Below, piece by piece: positions 46,081-57,636 of a stretch of DNA of 64,000 bases. Below the pieces are notes generated by a model, which was not told where the DNA came from, did not search any database, and was given only the letters and a program-made list of their open reading frames with translations. Source of the stretch: Haemonchus contortus (taxonomy: Eukaryota > Nematoda > Chromadorea > Rhabditida > Trichostrongylidae); the NCBI GenBank assembly GCA_000469685.2, contig LS997567.1:17278950-17342949 (forward strand). Reading direction: 5' to 3'. Each line of letters starts with the position of its first letter. Within the stretch, counting starts at the first letter, position 1. The translations under genes and the position numbers were made by a program.

Positions 46081-47034
46081 TTAGGTTGAGTCAGAAGTCC
46101 TCGGACAATGCGATATTGATTACTTCTAGAGATCATAAGAGGTGAAGTTGGGCACGCAAAGCACCATTAGATAGAGTTTGAAAACTTCTTCCAAAAACAT
46201 ATTAACAAACGCACCTAACTGTTTGATTTCCTACAATCATGACCCACGATTTCAAGCCATCGCAACTCTACCTCCGCAACACCATCTCATTTCTTTTTTA
46301 TCTGGCCAAGAACTTGCGGAGATAGACGTGTGAAGAAACACAATTAACAAACGGCACTCAAAGTTCGCGTCGGGCGACTCTTTTATCGAAGATGAAGACC
46401 GTCCAGGACGTCCGAAGAAGTTGGATTCGGACCTGCTGCGGAGCCAGGTGGAAGCCGATCCGTAACAAACTACTCGTGCGAAAGCTCGGTCAATGGGTGC
46501 CCCATGCTTTGGAGCAGTATGACATGGACCGCCGCGCCGACATGGCACTTTATCTCCTCACGCTCAAGCGCACCCACACTTGTCTCGACCACCTAGTCAC
46601 CGGGGATGAGAAGTGGAGTAACTACTCTAAAGTCCACCGGCGTGCTCAATGGGTTGACAAAGGTGCGCATGCAGAAGACTTCCCCAAACACAACGTACAC
46701 GCCAAGAAGGTAATGCTCTGCATCTGGTGGAGCATTCACGGCGTCGAATAATGGGAGCTGCTGGACGAAGGATGTAAAGTGACCGCAGACATCTACATTA
46801 AGCAACTGAGGATCTTGAAGGCGAAGCCCGAAGCTACACGTCCACAGCAGCACGAGATTTGCTTCCAGCACGACAACGCACGGCCGCGCATTGCAAGAGC
46901 GACCAAAACTAAACTAATGAATTTCGGTTGGACAAATTTACCACACTCACAATATTCCCCAGACTTCTCGTTCAAAAATGGTAAGATAAATATTATCACT
47001 GTCAATTTGTACGAAGACTTAGGACTCAACCTAA
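46081..47034 (+). mobile_element. mariner transposon, 954 bp, internally deleted
   Basis: TA|TTAGGTTGAGTCAGAAGTCC at the left and, inverted, TTAGGTTGAGTCCTAAGTCT at the right (|TA at 47,035). Both terminal repeats and both TA copies survive, but full mariners are about 1.25-1.3 kb, so roughly 300 bp is missing, mainly after the third catalytic Asp. Confidence 0.85.
46330..46985 (+). pseudogene. mariner transposase, C-terminus deleted
   Basis: SKFASGDSFIEDEDRPGRP (about 46,358) is the end of the helix-turn-helix region. VRKLGQWVPHALEQ and HLVTGDEKWSNYSKVHRRAQW (first Asp, about 46,600) follow, then KKVMLCIWWSIHGVE to a TAA (46,749-46,751). The frame resumes ELLDEGCKVTADIYIKQL, FQHDNARPRIARATKTKLM (second Asp, about 46,865) and LPHSQYSPDFS (third Asp, about 46,960). 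Then it breaks off; the LAPSDYHLF block and tail are gone. One stop, an N-terminal frameshift and the deletion disable it. Confidence 0.8.
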
Positions 47035-47229
47035 TATTTTTATATTTACAGCAGCTCACATCACTTGAAATCAAGATGACCCACAATGTCATGTGGCCAA
47101 ACAAAAGATGAGTTTGCACTGAAGAGAACGCTTAATTACGTCAATACCTTTCATTACCCGGATCTGACGTCATTGAAGTCGAACAGCACCACTTTCAACG
47201 AGTTCGAATGACCGGATTTTAGCCATATA
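47035..47229. other. Spacer between mariner and gag-like relic
   Basis: No feature is seen. Confidence 0.4.
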
Positions 47230-48587
47230 ATGGACATCTTCCTGACCCCTACTCCGAAAATTTTTGAATGTACAAACCGACGGAAGAGACGCCCTATCAG
47301 TAAAAAAGCAACATCCATTCCAGACATGGAACAACTTCAACAACTCCAAGAAACTATAGAACAGCTGCAGAGACTGTGCCAGGCCATTCCGACGCTTACA
47401 TCACCGCTGGAAACGCATGCGAGGTTCGTCAACGAATTTTTGGAAGTCGACAGATGCGCCAAAAAAGTCGCCTCCATATTCAGACACATCTAAATTATAC
47501 GCCAATCGCAAGCGTCGCTGGAATTTAGAGCACATCGTGTTTCTATCATTACGCTCACAATCGAAAACCCATTTATGCGCCTGGCTACCACCAAAGTTCA
47601 CTTGGCCACATTACTGGCTTTACCTCCACTACTCTTCGCCACTGGAGCGATGACAAAGGCGCTTCGGGACGAATGAATGGTTCGACCATTTTCCAACGAC
47701 GAGAAGAAACTTCCGTTAACCGACCCCGACAGGGTTGAAATAGAAACAGAAGAGCTGATGGCAACTCTCGATAACTACAGCGCCAATTTATCAGACCTCT
47801 GCGAGTCAACTGAGTTGTAAGAATTACAAGAAGACCTCTCATTCCACGATAAGGTAAGAAACGCACTTAAGAAAATACAAAAAATCGTGGACAATTTCGT
47901 AGGCCAGTCCGGGAGGAGCGCCTCCGCGCAACAACGACACGAACAAGACCAGCCCGAGGAACCTCATGAAGAGGATGAGGGAGAAAAACACGAGGGAGAA
48001 GAACCAGAATCAGACGAAGAAGACATGAGTAACGAAGAACCCGCGCGGTTTAAATAGGAAATGAGCCAAGAGAGGTGGTGCCAGTTCAACGTCTAAGGCA
48101 CGTCATAGAAGCGGAGCTATGCGAGGAACGTAGAGCGTCAACTCAGCTAGCCAGGATTACGGAGGACCTAATGAGTCTTCCAACATGTCCACCGCGACGC
48201 CACGGCGGTGGACTCCCAAGATCGGTAACCCTGAAACGCCCGCCGATTTCTTGCGCCTTCTGCCTGGCAACCGGGTCTTATCGTGCGGATGCGTGCATCC
48301 AGGTAAGATCGGGGCAGGAAAGACACATACTCGTGCAACATCAGAAGAAAGGCGTCCGCTGTTTGGAGCAATGTCCAGGAAATTTCACTTGTCGTAGATA
48401 CCGTATCAAGTGGTTCTACTGCAAAAAGGAAGGTCACTACCTGAGCAGGCGCTGGAAACCTGCGCAAAACTGGAAAAGGTGCGAAGGCAGGCGGACCGCC
48501 ACTCCCAACGCATCAAAGAACTGTCTGACGGACTACGGCGCCAGCATTAATCTCCGGATTTATTATGTTCTTATTCATATGGTTTAA
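47230..48587 (+). pseudogene. Retroelement gag-like relic with CCHC knuckles
   Basis: Capsid-type product expected to bind element RNA. The first part (47,230-47,493) has a Gln-rich coiled-coil stretch (MEQLQQLQETIEQLQRLC). After frame changes an acidic tract follows (HEEDEGEKHEGEEPESDEED, about 47,960-48,020). The frame 48,075-48,587 holds three decayed zinc knuckles: CAFCLATGSYRADAC (residues 60-74), RCLEQCPGNFTC (95-106) and WFYCKKEGHYLSRR (113-126). Each lacks one or more ligands. The triple knuckle layout recalls BEL/Pao-type gag of nematodes. No protease, RT or integrase follows, so it is a fragment. Confidence 0.55.
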
Positions 48588-50404
48588 TTACCTAAGTTTG
48601 AGGTTTCGCTTGTCACGATAAAATCGTGGTAATCTATCGTGTGGTTGTGATTAAGGCGAGACTATCGTGCCAAGAAGGTTTAACAACTATACCTGGTATA
48701 ATGATATTGTCAGTATAGTCAATATAATCACAATTCATGTACAGAGCCAACAATTCTACTGCGAGCATTGAGAAGGATGGATGCCACATTGATAAATAGA
48801 ATATGCTCGCGAATTTTGTTAGCTATCATATTCTGTGTAAATGGTACGTCACATCTTCACATAATTTGGAATGATAACCAATACAGATTAACTATCGATT
48901 CTTTTTCGTTTCCAACGATAGGCAATCGTCTAGTACACAGATCATTCCTTCTTCAACTCATGCTCCTGCAACATCTCCTCTGAACCAACCGCAGGCTCCA
49001 GAAATGAGCCAAACTCGTTCATACGCTTGGGATCGACACGGTATATCCATCGCTGATAGAGATAAATCTGAATTCGAGTCATATTCATGATTGGGAATAA
49101 GTAAGGAACATCACATATCTCAAACAAGTCTGAGAACTAGTCATCAAATTGTGCAAATTCAAACACCCCACGGAAGACATAATTCTCCTTTTGCTCAACC
49201 ATACAACATCAAGGTCATCGAAAAAGTCAAAGCCGTTCTCACTGAACCTACAAATTATTGGTTGAGGACTTCGAGTGGTCAGGGAGCAACCAATTCATAA
49301 ATTTCGATAGTGATGAGATAGAGTGACGAAACAGAATCCCGTGTCAGTTTCTCCGCCTGCTTAGTGATGCATGAGCGTGACTTTCCAGTTGTATAAGACG
49401 AAGCGATAATCGTACAGGGTGTCGGAATGCTTCACGCTTCAGCTTTGTCTCGACCACTCTGCTTCTGGAGGCCATCTTGGCTTTGTATTTCGTATATTCG
49501 TCAGAAAAGTATCCCTCTAGCACATTTCAGTTGAGACTCCGCACACTTTTCAACTATTCCCAATTTTTCAACTACTTCGGGAATGTCGAAAAACTTATTG
49601 TAATAAAGCACCGGATGATATTTCATTGCTTCAACGGAGGGATGGAGATTTCAAAAGCAAGTTATCGTATACAAGTCGGATCGCAAGGATAACGCTGGGC
49701 TCCCTTCCAATTCACTTTAGGGTTGAAACTTCTTACTGGAGCCTATCATTACCGCTTCCATTCTCCTCTGAGAAAAATAAGTAGTCAGTAGCAGCAACGT
49801 ATTGAGTAGAACAAACAGACATTGATCAGAATTGGTTGGCATCATCGTTCGTCATGTTTTCAGCTACAATCCCACCTCGTCTTTTCGGTTTTCTAGGACT
49901 GGAAATGAAATAAAATCGCGATTGATCGGTAATAACACAAGAGACCTATATAGGAAGTCGGCGCATGGACCAACATTTTCACAGTGTAAATTACTTAGAT
50001 GTGCGATCCTTCCAATCTTGGTTCAAAAGCGCAGGAAACGTCTGAAAAGTAATCTGGTAAGCGAGCTGGAGAACTGAAAGGAAAAAGAGATCTGGAGTAT
50101 AAGAAAGAATTTCGAGAAATCCCCTGAAGTTTTATTACGGTTTGCCGTTGCACACTCACGACAACGTTCGCCAATCACAACTGATCAAGGGTAAGGAATG
50201 CGACGTGACCCCGTTAGCTCGGCAATAGGATCACAACACACTAACATCAGGATCTGGATCAGGAGCGCAATCTGGAAATTTTGCATGTTAATTTTAGGCT
50301 CCGCCCTCTCTCTTCACCTCCCGAGGTGCAGCCCTGCATCTATGCCATGTCACCCATTGTGTCATTTATTAGTGTGCCTATCTTTCCACCGTAACAGCTC
50401 CAAA
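48588..50404. other. Unassigned stretch
   Basis: No gene supported. A CAGGGTGTCGGAATGC at 49,415 looks like a Tc-type terminal repeat without a partner. Short CACGATAAAATCGTGG palindrome at 48,615. Confidence 0.35.
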
Positions 50405-50700
50405 TAACAAGGCTCTAGCTCTGAAGCAGCCATTTTTGCACGTCTGATTCCAGTGGGCGGAGTCTACACGTGCTGCCTACGATCAGCGTCACCATCCTGC
50501 CGCTTGCATTCCTTCCAAATCCAACCGCTCCTGCTCTATGAGAACATTTTCCGTCCACGCTCTGCCCCCAGCGGGAGGACTTCACACCTGCCGCTTGCCA
50601 CTAATGTTCCCATTTATTCCATGTATAATTCTTTCGGATTTGAACTCTCTAGCTCCTTGGCTGCTTTCATAGTCCGACTTTTGCGTGTTTCCCTTTGACA
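50405..50700 (-). repeat. GC-rich minisatellite units, inverse orientation
   Basis: Two to three units with CAGTGGGCGGAGTCTACACG, CCTGCCGCTTGCATTCCT and GCCCCCAGCGGGAGGACTTC, the reverse of the 9,160 family. Confidence 0.6.
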
Positions 50701-50830
50701 CCAGCTTCTGCTATGCGTCACTGAAATCAAATCGGAGTGAGGCTTAGTCAGGTTAGAACAAGTGGGGAATGAGGTGAGTGACTTGACAGCACGTAACCTA
50801 TGCGAGGCCCAGCACGAGGGTGGGCGCGCG
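50701..50830. repeat. Dispersed tail shared with 5,698-5,830
   Basis: GTCAGGTTAGAACAAGTGGG and GGGAATGAGGTGAG correspond to ACAGGTTGGAACAATTGGGG near 5,730. Confidence 0.5.
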
Positions 50831-50869
50831 TGGAAAGTGTGTTCCGCCGCAAATACGCAATTTCTGTTC

Positions 50870-50995
50870 CCAAGGGCTGCTTTCATAGTCCGCCGGCCGG
50901 CGTGCCAGCCTAGGTAGTGCTAGGAGGTGGGAGGAAGGCAGACGGAACCTCTCGACGCGGATGCGTCGCGCCCATGCTCCTCCGAAGGGCGAAGG
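50870..50995 (-). repeat. GC-rich dispersed repeat, inverse copy
   Basis: GCTGCTTTCATAGTCCGCCG and CTCCTCCGAAGGGCGAAGG are the inverse of the repeat at 35,430-35,535. Confidence 0.55.
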
Positions 50996-51001
50996 CATCT
51001 A

Positions 51002-52248
51002 TATATGTGGTAACGACTTTTCAGACCTGCGGAATTATTTTGTTTAAAGGGTTTTTCCGAATCTGTTCCGTCCCTTATGCTTACGATATACCTTAGCCCA
51101 CATATTTACTCTGGTGCCCTCAATTCGCCAGATTTTGAAAAACGGTGGAGCCTCGCAGACATCCACCAATAGCTCCGTCTTCGCGCGCATTTGTAATCCT
51201 TTTCCGGGGTCGCTCCTCGTTTCAACATTTCCCATATGACCGTCACATGAATCGCGATGCGTTGACAGGTCAACGACAAACCTTAAAAGTGCCATCTTGA
51301 CTCATATACGACCCCTTTTCCTAATACAGTAGTCTGGGAGGGAGTACGCTGCGGATCCTGCAGACACACGAGAAAAATGAATACTGATTTGTTTGTATGC
51401 TCTACTCTGATGGGAAGAGTCCACCCCTAGTAAATACAATAGTATCCAGCTAGGATTCGAAAACCTTTCATGCTTTTTGACGGAAAAGTCGGAGAGAAAA
51501 ACAGCCGTGCGCTACTTAGGTGCGGCACGCGCTCCGACACTTTTCCCTGACTAAAGGATGTTCAGCGTTGAGGAAGTGTTGAGATCTCAGAGTATAAGTA
51601 TATATCCCACTACCTCTGCTGAAGCCGCTGAGAAGAGTCAGATCGCCTTTCGAAGCCATTTTCCTTTTTCACGATAGTTTGAGCTAGAATCTCTACCATC
51701 AGAGCCATATCGCAAATTTCGGTCGAGAAAAGTACAAAATCTAATCCGAACCTCTTGAAGAGGGGTTTTTCTGAAAATATGAAGCTGAGGGTCAAAGATT
51801 CCTCCAGAGATACCATTTCGAAACTACGGCACACTTGCTCACGAATGGGAAAAGATCAAGACTGGTGTATAGAAAATGTTCGCGACTTCACCCCAGCTTC
51901 TAATCCTGCTACGAATTTCCAGGGCCACAATGTGATGGGTCGCTGGGTATAGTCCATACTAGACAGGAAAGCCTGCGCTCCAAAACGCACTCTTGTTGCT
52001 GCTCCTTTGACACCACTTAAAAAAACCCGGGCTGGAGTTCCTCAAGAAACTCTGCTCGCCACCGCCTATGAGTAGCCGAAGCGTCTTCGGGCTATAATTA
52101 ATACAGTAGACGGCTACATAGGATGACCGTGTGCTCCTTTTATAGATGTGATGCATAGTGAATAACTCACATGAATACACTATGCATCAATAAGAACTGC
52201 AGTTTCTGTAGCCCAATTCTTTTGTTACCATATTTATGGCGCACCTTG
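51002..52248. repeat. Repeat related to 28,124, possible Tc-type element
   Basis: 51,002-51,250 matches the interior of the 28,124 repeat (GTGGTAACGACTTTTC, AGACATCCACCAATAG). The right limit TTACCATATTTATGGCGCAC, ending CACCTTG|TA at 52,248, is the inverse of the 28,124 end CAGGGTGCGCCATAAATATG. The left terminal repeat is missing. Nothing in the ~1 kb between is recognised. Confidence 0.5.
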
Positions 52249-52254
52249 TATATA

Positions 52255-53841
52255 CAGTGCGTTTCATAATTATAAGGTCACCCTCAAATCTTGCACTTTC
52301 GAAAAAAGCAATCATTAAAGATTTTTTCTAGCATCATGAACGGATTCCCCAGCACGAATAATCTACGTATCCGTTTTTTAGAAGCAGCTGCATTTTTCTG
52401 AATTTTTTTAGAACAGTTTTGGCTTTTTTTAAACGGCTTTTGCACCGTTTCATAATTATAAGGCCACCCTGAGAAAGTGAACAATTATACATGGAGGAGA
52501 GGAAATTTCGTGTTTGAAGATACTCATAAAGGTAAGCTTGTGTAGCAAATGCATTTCTAAACCTGACTGTCAACATGGCTCGTGGTCATCTGCTTCCCTC
52601 TGATGAGAATGCTCATCATGAAGGTGGGCTCAGTACTCGAGCTATCTCCAGGCAAATAGGGCGATCCCCTTGGTCCATTCGGAGATTTCTAGAGAGTCCT
52701 CATATCGTTAGATATAACACCGACTGTGGACACCCATGAAAGATTACTGCCCGTGACGAGCGAAAGATTCTGAGGACTGTTTCCAACAGTACGTCCTCCT
52801 TGAACCAGATCCGAACGGAATTAAACCTCTCTGTGTCGAAAACTACATTCTGGTAGCAGTGCGAAGATGCGAAAACATCACCAGGCAAGCAATGGAGAAG
52901 GTGTCACGAATCACCGATCGCCACAGAGAGGCTCGACTCGGATTTGCAAAGATGAACCTAGGGAGAGATTGGGCAAAGGTAGATCTGCATCAAAACCTCA
53001 CCATAAAGCTGAATATTTTCTATTCAGGTCGTCTTTCGGATGAAAAGAAATTCAATCTGGACGATCCTGACGGACTGGAGAGACTTGAGGAAGAAACCAG
53101 TCTACTTCAGCCGTCGCAATTTCGGTGGAGGAGGTCTATGGTGTGGGGTGCATTCTGTAATGATGTCGTGTTGGATCTACCTGTCGTGAGCTGCAGTTTG
53201 GATTTCAAGGATTACCAGAACGTCTTGGAGCATCATCTAGTTCCCTTTCTATGCCATCGCCGCCACCTCAACTATGCCTTTCAACAAGGCAACGCCTCCA
53301 TGTGAGCCGTGCAACGGATGAGCGGCTGCAATGCAAATAAATAAGCGTCCTGCCATGGCCAGCCTGCAGTCCCGATCTCAATCCTATGGAACATATCTGG
53401 GGCATAATAGTCAGACAGGTTTATGCGAATAACCGTCAGTTCCAGGGCACAGAACAGCTGAAGCGGGCAGTTATCGAAGCATGGAGAGCAATCGATGAGG
53501 GACATCTTCGAAGCCTAGTTTCTAGCATGCTACACAGGCTCTTTGATGTTGCTCTTAAACAAGGAGGAGCCATACATTATTAAATGTTGTACATATGCCA
53601 TCGACGTTAATAAATCATTTACTTTCTCACGGTTACCTTATAATTATGAAACGGTGCAAAAGCCGACACTATCTTTGAAAAAATCATAAAAAAATTCTAG
53701 GTGAGGGATATTGCGACCAAAATTTGAATACGGAGGTACACTGTGATGAGGAATCTTCCAGTGTTTGCCAAAAAATGCCATTCCGGCTGCTTTCTCCAGA
53801 TTCAAAAATTGAGGGTGACCTTATAATTATGAAACGCACTA
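52255..53841 (+). mobile_element. Tc3-like transposon, 1587 bp, IR/DR ends
   Basis: Outer ends TA|CAGTGCGTTTCATAATTATA and the inverse from 53,841 (last base changed). Inner copies CACCGTTTCATAATTATAAG at 52,443 and the inverse near 53,655, about 186 bp inside each end. Confidence 0.85.
52575..53583 (+). pseudogene. Tc3-like transposase, second catalytic Asp lost
   Basis: Starts MARGHLLPSDENAHHEGG (52,575) with the helix-turn-helix region (STRAISRQIGRSPWSIRRFL), then a stop near 52,740 and frame changes. ITDRHREARLGFAKMNLG and GRLSDEKKFNLDDPDGLER (first Asp, about 53,035) follow, then SMVWGAFCNDVVLDLPVVS and DYQNVLEHHLVPF. Then FQQGNASM replaces the usual FQQDNA, so the second Asp is Gly. 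CSPDLNPMEHIWG in another frame (about 53,375) has the third acidic residue. It ends LKQGGAIHY. Dead copy with otherwise good family match. Confidence 0.8.
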
Positions 53842-54684
53842 TATATATAATAGCACACCTTGCCCACATTGGGAATTTGGCCACATTCCTTCCATAACCT
53901 CCAACCACTGTTTTCTGGCTGCAAGACGTTTTCAAACAGAGTTACGGATTCTTCATCCTAGCCCTATCCATCTCAATGCAAACTCTGCCCTTTTTAAAGG
54001 TTTGACAAGATCTCTCCAACAGCCTCTGACCACCTTTTATCCGAGTTCTCGAACGGTTTTAAACAGAGTTACGGATTTTTGATCATAACTCCAACCACTG
54101 TTAAAAAAACCCGCCCAGAAGTGGCCCTTACTTCTTCTACAACCATTGGCCACCTAGTCGTGTTGCAGAACATTTTTTAACAAAGTTACATTTTTCAACT
54201 AACCTTCCATGATTGATCGCCCGCCCCTCCTGAGCAGAGCTTCTCTGAATTAGGCGACCTCAGAACCTAATAGGATCTGCTCAATCCCATCTTTTTCTGG
54301 GATTCAGGCCTTGTTAAAGCCACTTATAATTATACACGGAAAGTCCCTCTCACTTCGAAAACGCTCCGCCCACAGCAGGTCAGCCCCCTCCGTCTCATTT
54401 ATGTACGGGCTTGCTTGAGGCCGAAATATGATTTTGACTTCTTGGCGTAGCCTATGCCGGCGCTCGTCCGGCATACTGCGGGTCCTGCACTTCCAAATGT
54501 ACTCTGATGATCCCGTCCCAGTTCCATCCTGAACCTGTTCCGAAATACGAAGGTAATCTTCAAGTGATACCGAATTCCGCGACGAACGTAAAAATACAGA
54601 CACAAACACATACAAACAAACAAACAAACATACATACATACATACATACATACATACATACATACATGGATGCATACATACATA
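53842..54684 (-). repeat. Minisatellite units plus CATA/ACAAA microsatellite
   Basis: AACAGAGTTACGGATTTTTG-like blocks at about 53,935, 54,063 and 54,180 are spaced 118-128 bp and are the inverse of AACTCTGTTCAGAA units at 61,490-61,750. They end in CAAACAAACAAACATACATA (54,590-54,682), the same order of parts as 60,853-62,220 in inverse. Confidence 0.6.
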
Positions 54685-55192
54685 CAGTAGCGCTCAAAAG
54701 TATTCGGCCAAATGCTTCTTCACTCATACTTTTCAGCCATAACTCCTTTCCTACTGGATCTAATCAAGCGAAATTTCAATATGTGTAGCATTGGTGTAGT
54801 GTGAATATTTATCGCTATTAACCTGCAATCTGATCATGTTCCAGATATCCAAAAGGGCTTGAACAAAAAATCAACTGGAAATACGAATGGTGGTCTATCT
54901 AGGAGTCCTTTCCTTTCTGCCATGCCTTAAGTGTAGGAGCACTAATGTCGAACCCAAAAGAGAAGAAAAACCTATATAAGGTCCGAATAACCGCAGACAT
55001 CACAAACGTGCTTTCAGCATAGTCTACAAACGACTCCCCATTAGTATGTGGATATGGCTGTCTTGCAGTCAAGTAGCGTTGGACAGTGTATAATATGCTT
55101 CAGCTAAACATATCAAAATTTCATGTGATTTGCTCCACTGGGAAAAGACTTACGGTAAGTTAAAGTTGGCCGAATACTTTTGAGCACTACTG
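54685..55192 (-). mobile_element. 508-bp Tc1-type MITE, copy B
   Basis: TA|CAGTAGCGCTCAAAAGTATT at the left; inverse ending CTTTTGAGCACTACTG|TA at the right. It is the inverted counterpart of 32,263-32,768 (ATCCAAAAGGGCTTGAAC, CACACTAATGGGG-like in inverse). Inserted at the edge of a CATA microsatellite. Confidence 0.8.
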
Positions 55193-56644
55193 TACATACT
55201 ACTTGGATACTTGGACGCTCGGCTGATAATCCTCAGCGGCGAGCACACGCTTCCACCCATTTTTGACGATCTTGAGCGGTTTGGGATCAGTGTTGACCAA
55301 CGTTTCCCTGAAGTTTCTTCAGTGAGTCACTCCATCTCGTTGCAGGACGGCCAAGTGTGCGTTTAATCTCACGTGGGTACCAGAACGTGACGCGAGTGGT
55401 CCACCTGTCGTCCGTGCATCTGACCACGTGCCCTGCCCATCGTTTCTTTGCATTCCACGCGTACTTTTCGGCGTCACGGATGCCGGACATTGAGCGCATG
55501 TCTGCGCTGCGGAGGTTGAGATTTCTCCGCTTTGCGCGGTTGATTTTCAGCAGCGTCCGCTCTAGAGCTCTTTGTGCTCGAACCAACATTAGCGTTGACG
55601 TCTTGTTCTCCGCCCAGGTCTCGGATGCGTAACAGAGTGCTGGCAATACCGTAAAGTCGGAAAGGTCAGCTCGTACCTTCTTGTCCGATACGAGATGAGC
55701 CGCTTCTTTTATGCTTCCGATTGCCGCCCACGCGCATCTTCTGCCCCTCATAATCTCTGCACGCAAGTTGCTGTCCATGGAAAGGAGACGGCCGAGGTAC
55801 ACATAGGAGTCGGTGAACGGTAACGTGGTTCCTTCTAGGGTGATGGGTGACACATCTGCCCATTCGTTTCGCATGACCATTGTCTTGCTCCTGTTCATCG
55901 TGAGGCCAGTGGCTTTGCTGACGTCGCCCAACTCCTCCACCATCTGCCGCAGCTACGCTCGTTTTTTGCTGATGAGGACGATATCGTCTGCGAAGCGCAG
56001 GTTGGATAGTTTCCTGCCATCGATGTTGATGCCTTTATCGTCCCAGTCCAGTTGCAGCATCGCGTGGTTTAGTGCGGTGGTGAATAGTTTAGGAGATATC
56101 GTATCTCCCTGCCTGGCTCCTTTCTCAATCGGCACGCGAAGCTCTCGTTGGAACATGTGGAAGGTGGTAAAAGTGTCTGTGTTGCATTGTTCCAGCAAGT
56201 TGGATCGACTTGGATCGACTCCTGCATGGTGCAGTGCGTTCCAGACAGCGTTGAGCTCCACACTGTCGAATGCCTTCGTATAGTCGATAAAACAGAGAAT
56301 AAGTGGTTGTCTGTATTCCCTGGTCCGCTCTATCAGCTGCGTGATAGTGTGGATATGATCCATGCAGCAGAAGCCTTTGCGAAAACCGGCTTGTTCGACT
56401 TGTTGGTACTCGTCCAATTGCCTCTCGAGTCTGTTTAGAATGATCTTAGTAGACAGCTTGTACGACTGCGAGAGTAGCGCTATTGGACGGTAATTTTTCA
56501 TTTGATCGCGCTCTCCTTTCTTGAACAGAAGAACCGTGTTTGACTTCTTCCACTGGTTCGGAATCCTCTGAGCGTCCAAGTACTTGTTGAAGCTACTGAG
56601 TTGTTTTCTTTAAATCTTCACGAGGTTTGTATACAAGCTTTATT

Positions 56645-56682
56645 AGGCTGACGTTTCGGCGGAGTCGCCTTCTTCAGAGCCT
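56645..56682 (-). ncRNA. Hammerhead ribozyme motif, intact core (left PLE)
   Basis: Minus strand: AGGCT-CTGAAGA-A-GGCGACTCCGCC-GAAA-CG-TC-AGCCT. Stem I is five perfect pairs (AGGCU/AGCCU), stem II GGCG/CGCC with loop ACUC, stem III the self-complementary CG, cleavage expected after UC. One extra A sits between CTGAAGA and stem II. Identical to 58,926-58,963. Confidence 0.75.
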
Positions 56683-56877
56683 AGAAAGATCATAACAATT
56701 CGTGACTATCCGACCAAACGTCTCCACTGCCACACTGAAGTTCGAGACCACCAGGGCACGCAGGTGATCAAAGGAGAACCACTCACCGTAGCTTAGTGGA
56801 TTCTTCGAAACCAACCAGCAATCGACGATGGTAATAATCGACCAGTCTCAGCTGGGGTAGGTCTTCATTCAGAGTCT

Positions 56878-57632
56878 CTATGGGAAGGCCAACTTTGTAT
56901 AAGGCCGCAGCTCCCGCGTGATTGCGAGGCATTCTTCCCTACGATTCATTTTTGGATCAGTGACTTGTATCCAAAATGCCTCGAGGGTTTTACGCGCGCA
57001 TAATTGCGATTCCTGTGCCACGACCTCCACGGTGACTTCAAAAACGCCTCCGTTGTGCTTTTGTATTCGATGACTCCCTAAGGCAGTGGACTCGTTCAAT
57101 CGCTTCATACCATCTATGTGCTCCTTAACCCTTACGTGGAGTGGTCTTGCCGTTTCTCCAATATACTCTTCCCCACAATCACGGCAAGTAATTTTGTAGA
57201 CCACCCCAGACATGTTACAATCACCCTCTCTTTCAGCCGTACAAACCACACAGTTTGAGGTCGTACATAAACGATCGTACAGCCTGTTCCGAACCAGGCG
57301 CTTCTTTAGATTGAGGGGTGGTACGGTAACAATAGCAACCACATTTTCCAAGCCCGATCTCTTTAGACACTTCCTAATAGTGGCACTGACCTCATCAGAA
57401 ATGAATGCTAATACAAAAAGAATCTTCCCATCGATCGAAGTACTACCATGTCTGAGGATCACGCCACCAGAAGGTGCTCTTCTTGTAGCTGGAAAATTGC
57501 GGTAGCCATTCATTTCAGCAATATCGCATGCCATATTAATCGACTCTTTTCGCTCATCCTCCCCACTGCAAACCTTCTTAGCGGTGCGGAACAAATTCCT
57601 AACAACCGCTCGCTTTATGTAAAAAGGATGAG
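56878..57632 (-). pseudogene. PLE GIY-YIG endonuclease half, 5'-truncated, open
   Basis: An uninterrupted minus frame of 238 codons from FRTAKKVCSGEDERKES to TKLAFP. It begins at the tail of the RT, passes RNRLYDRLCTTSNCVVC (zinc-ligand-like CX5CX2C) and then the whole GIY-YIG domain: GVVYKITCRDCGEEYIGET, RPLHVRVKEH, catalytic-Glu block RKTLEAFWIQ and the Asn of DPKMNRREE. All expected key residues are present. The RT with YIDD is missing, so it could nick DNA at most if translated. Nearly identical to the right copy without its frameshift. Confidence 0.8.
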
Positions 57633-57636
57633 CTGA

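Noticed and set aside
54304..54788. Met-Tyr-Val-Cys frames near 54,400-54,680
   Set aside because: Microsatellite translation at the end of the repeat block.
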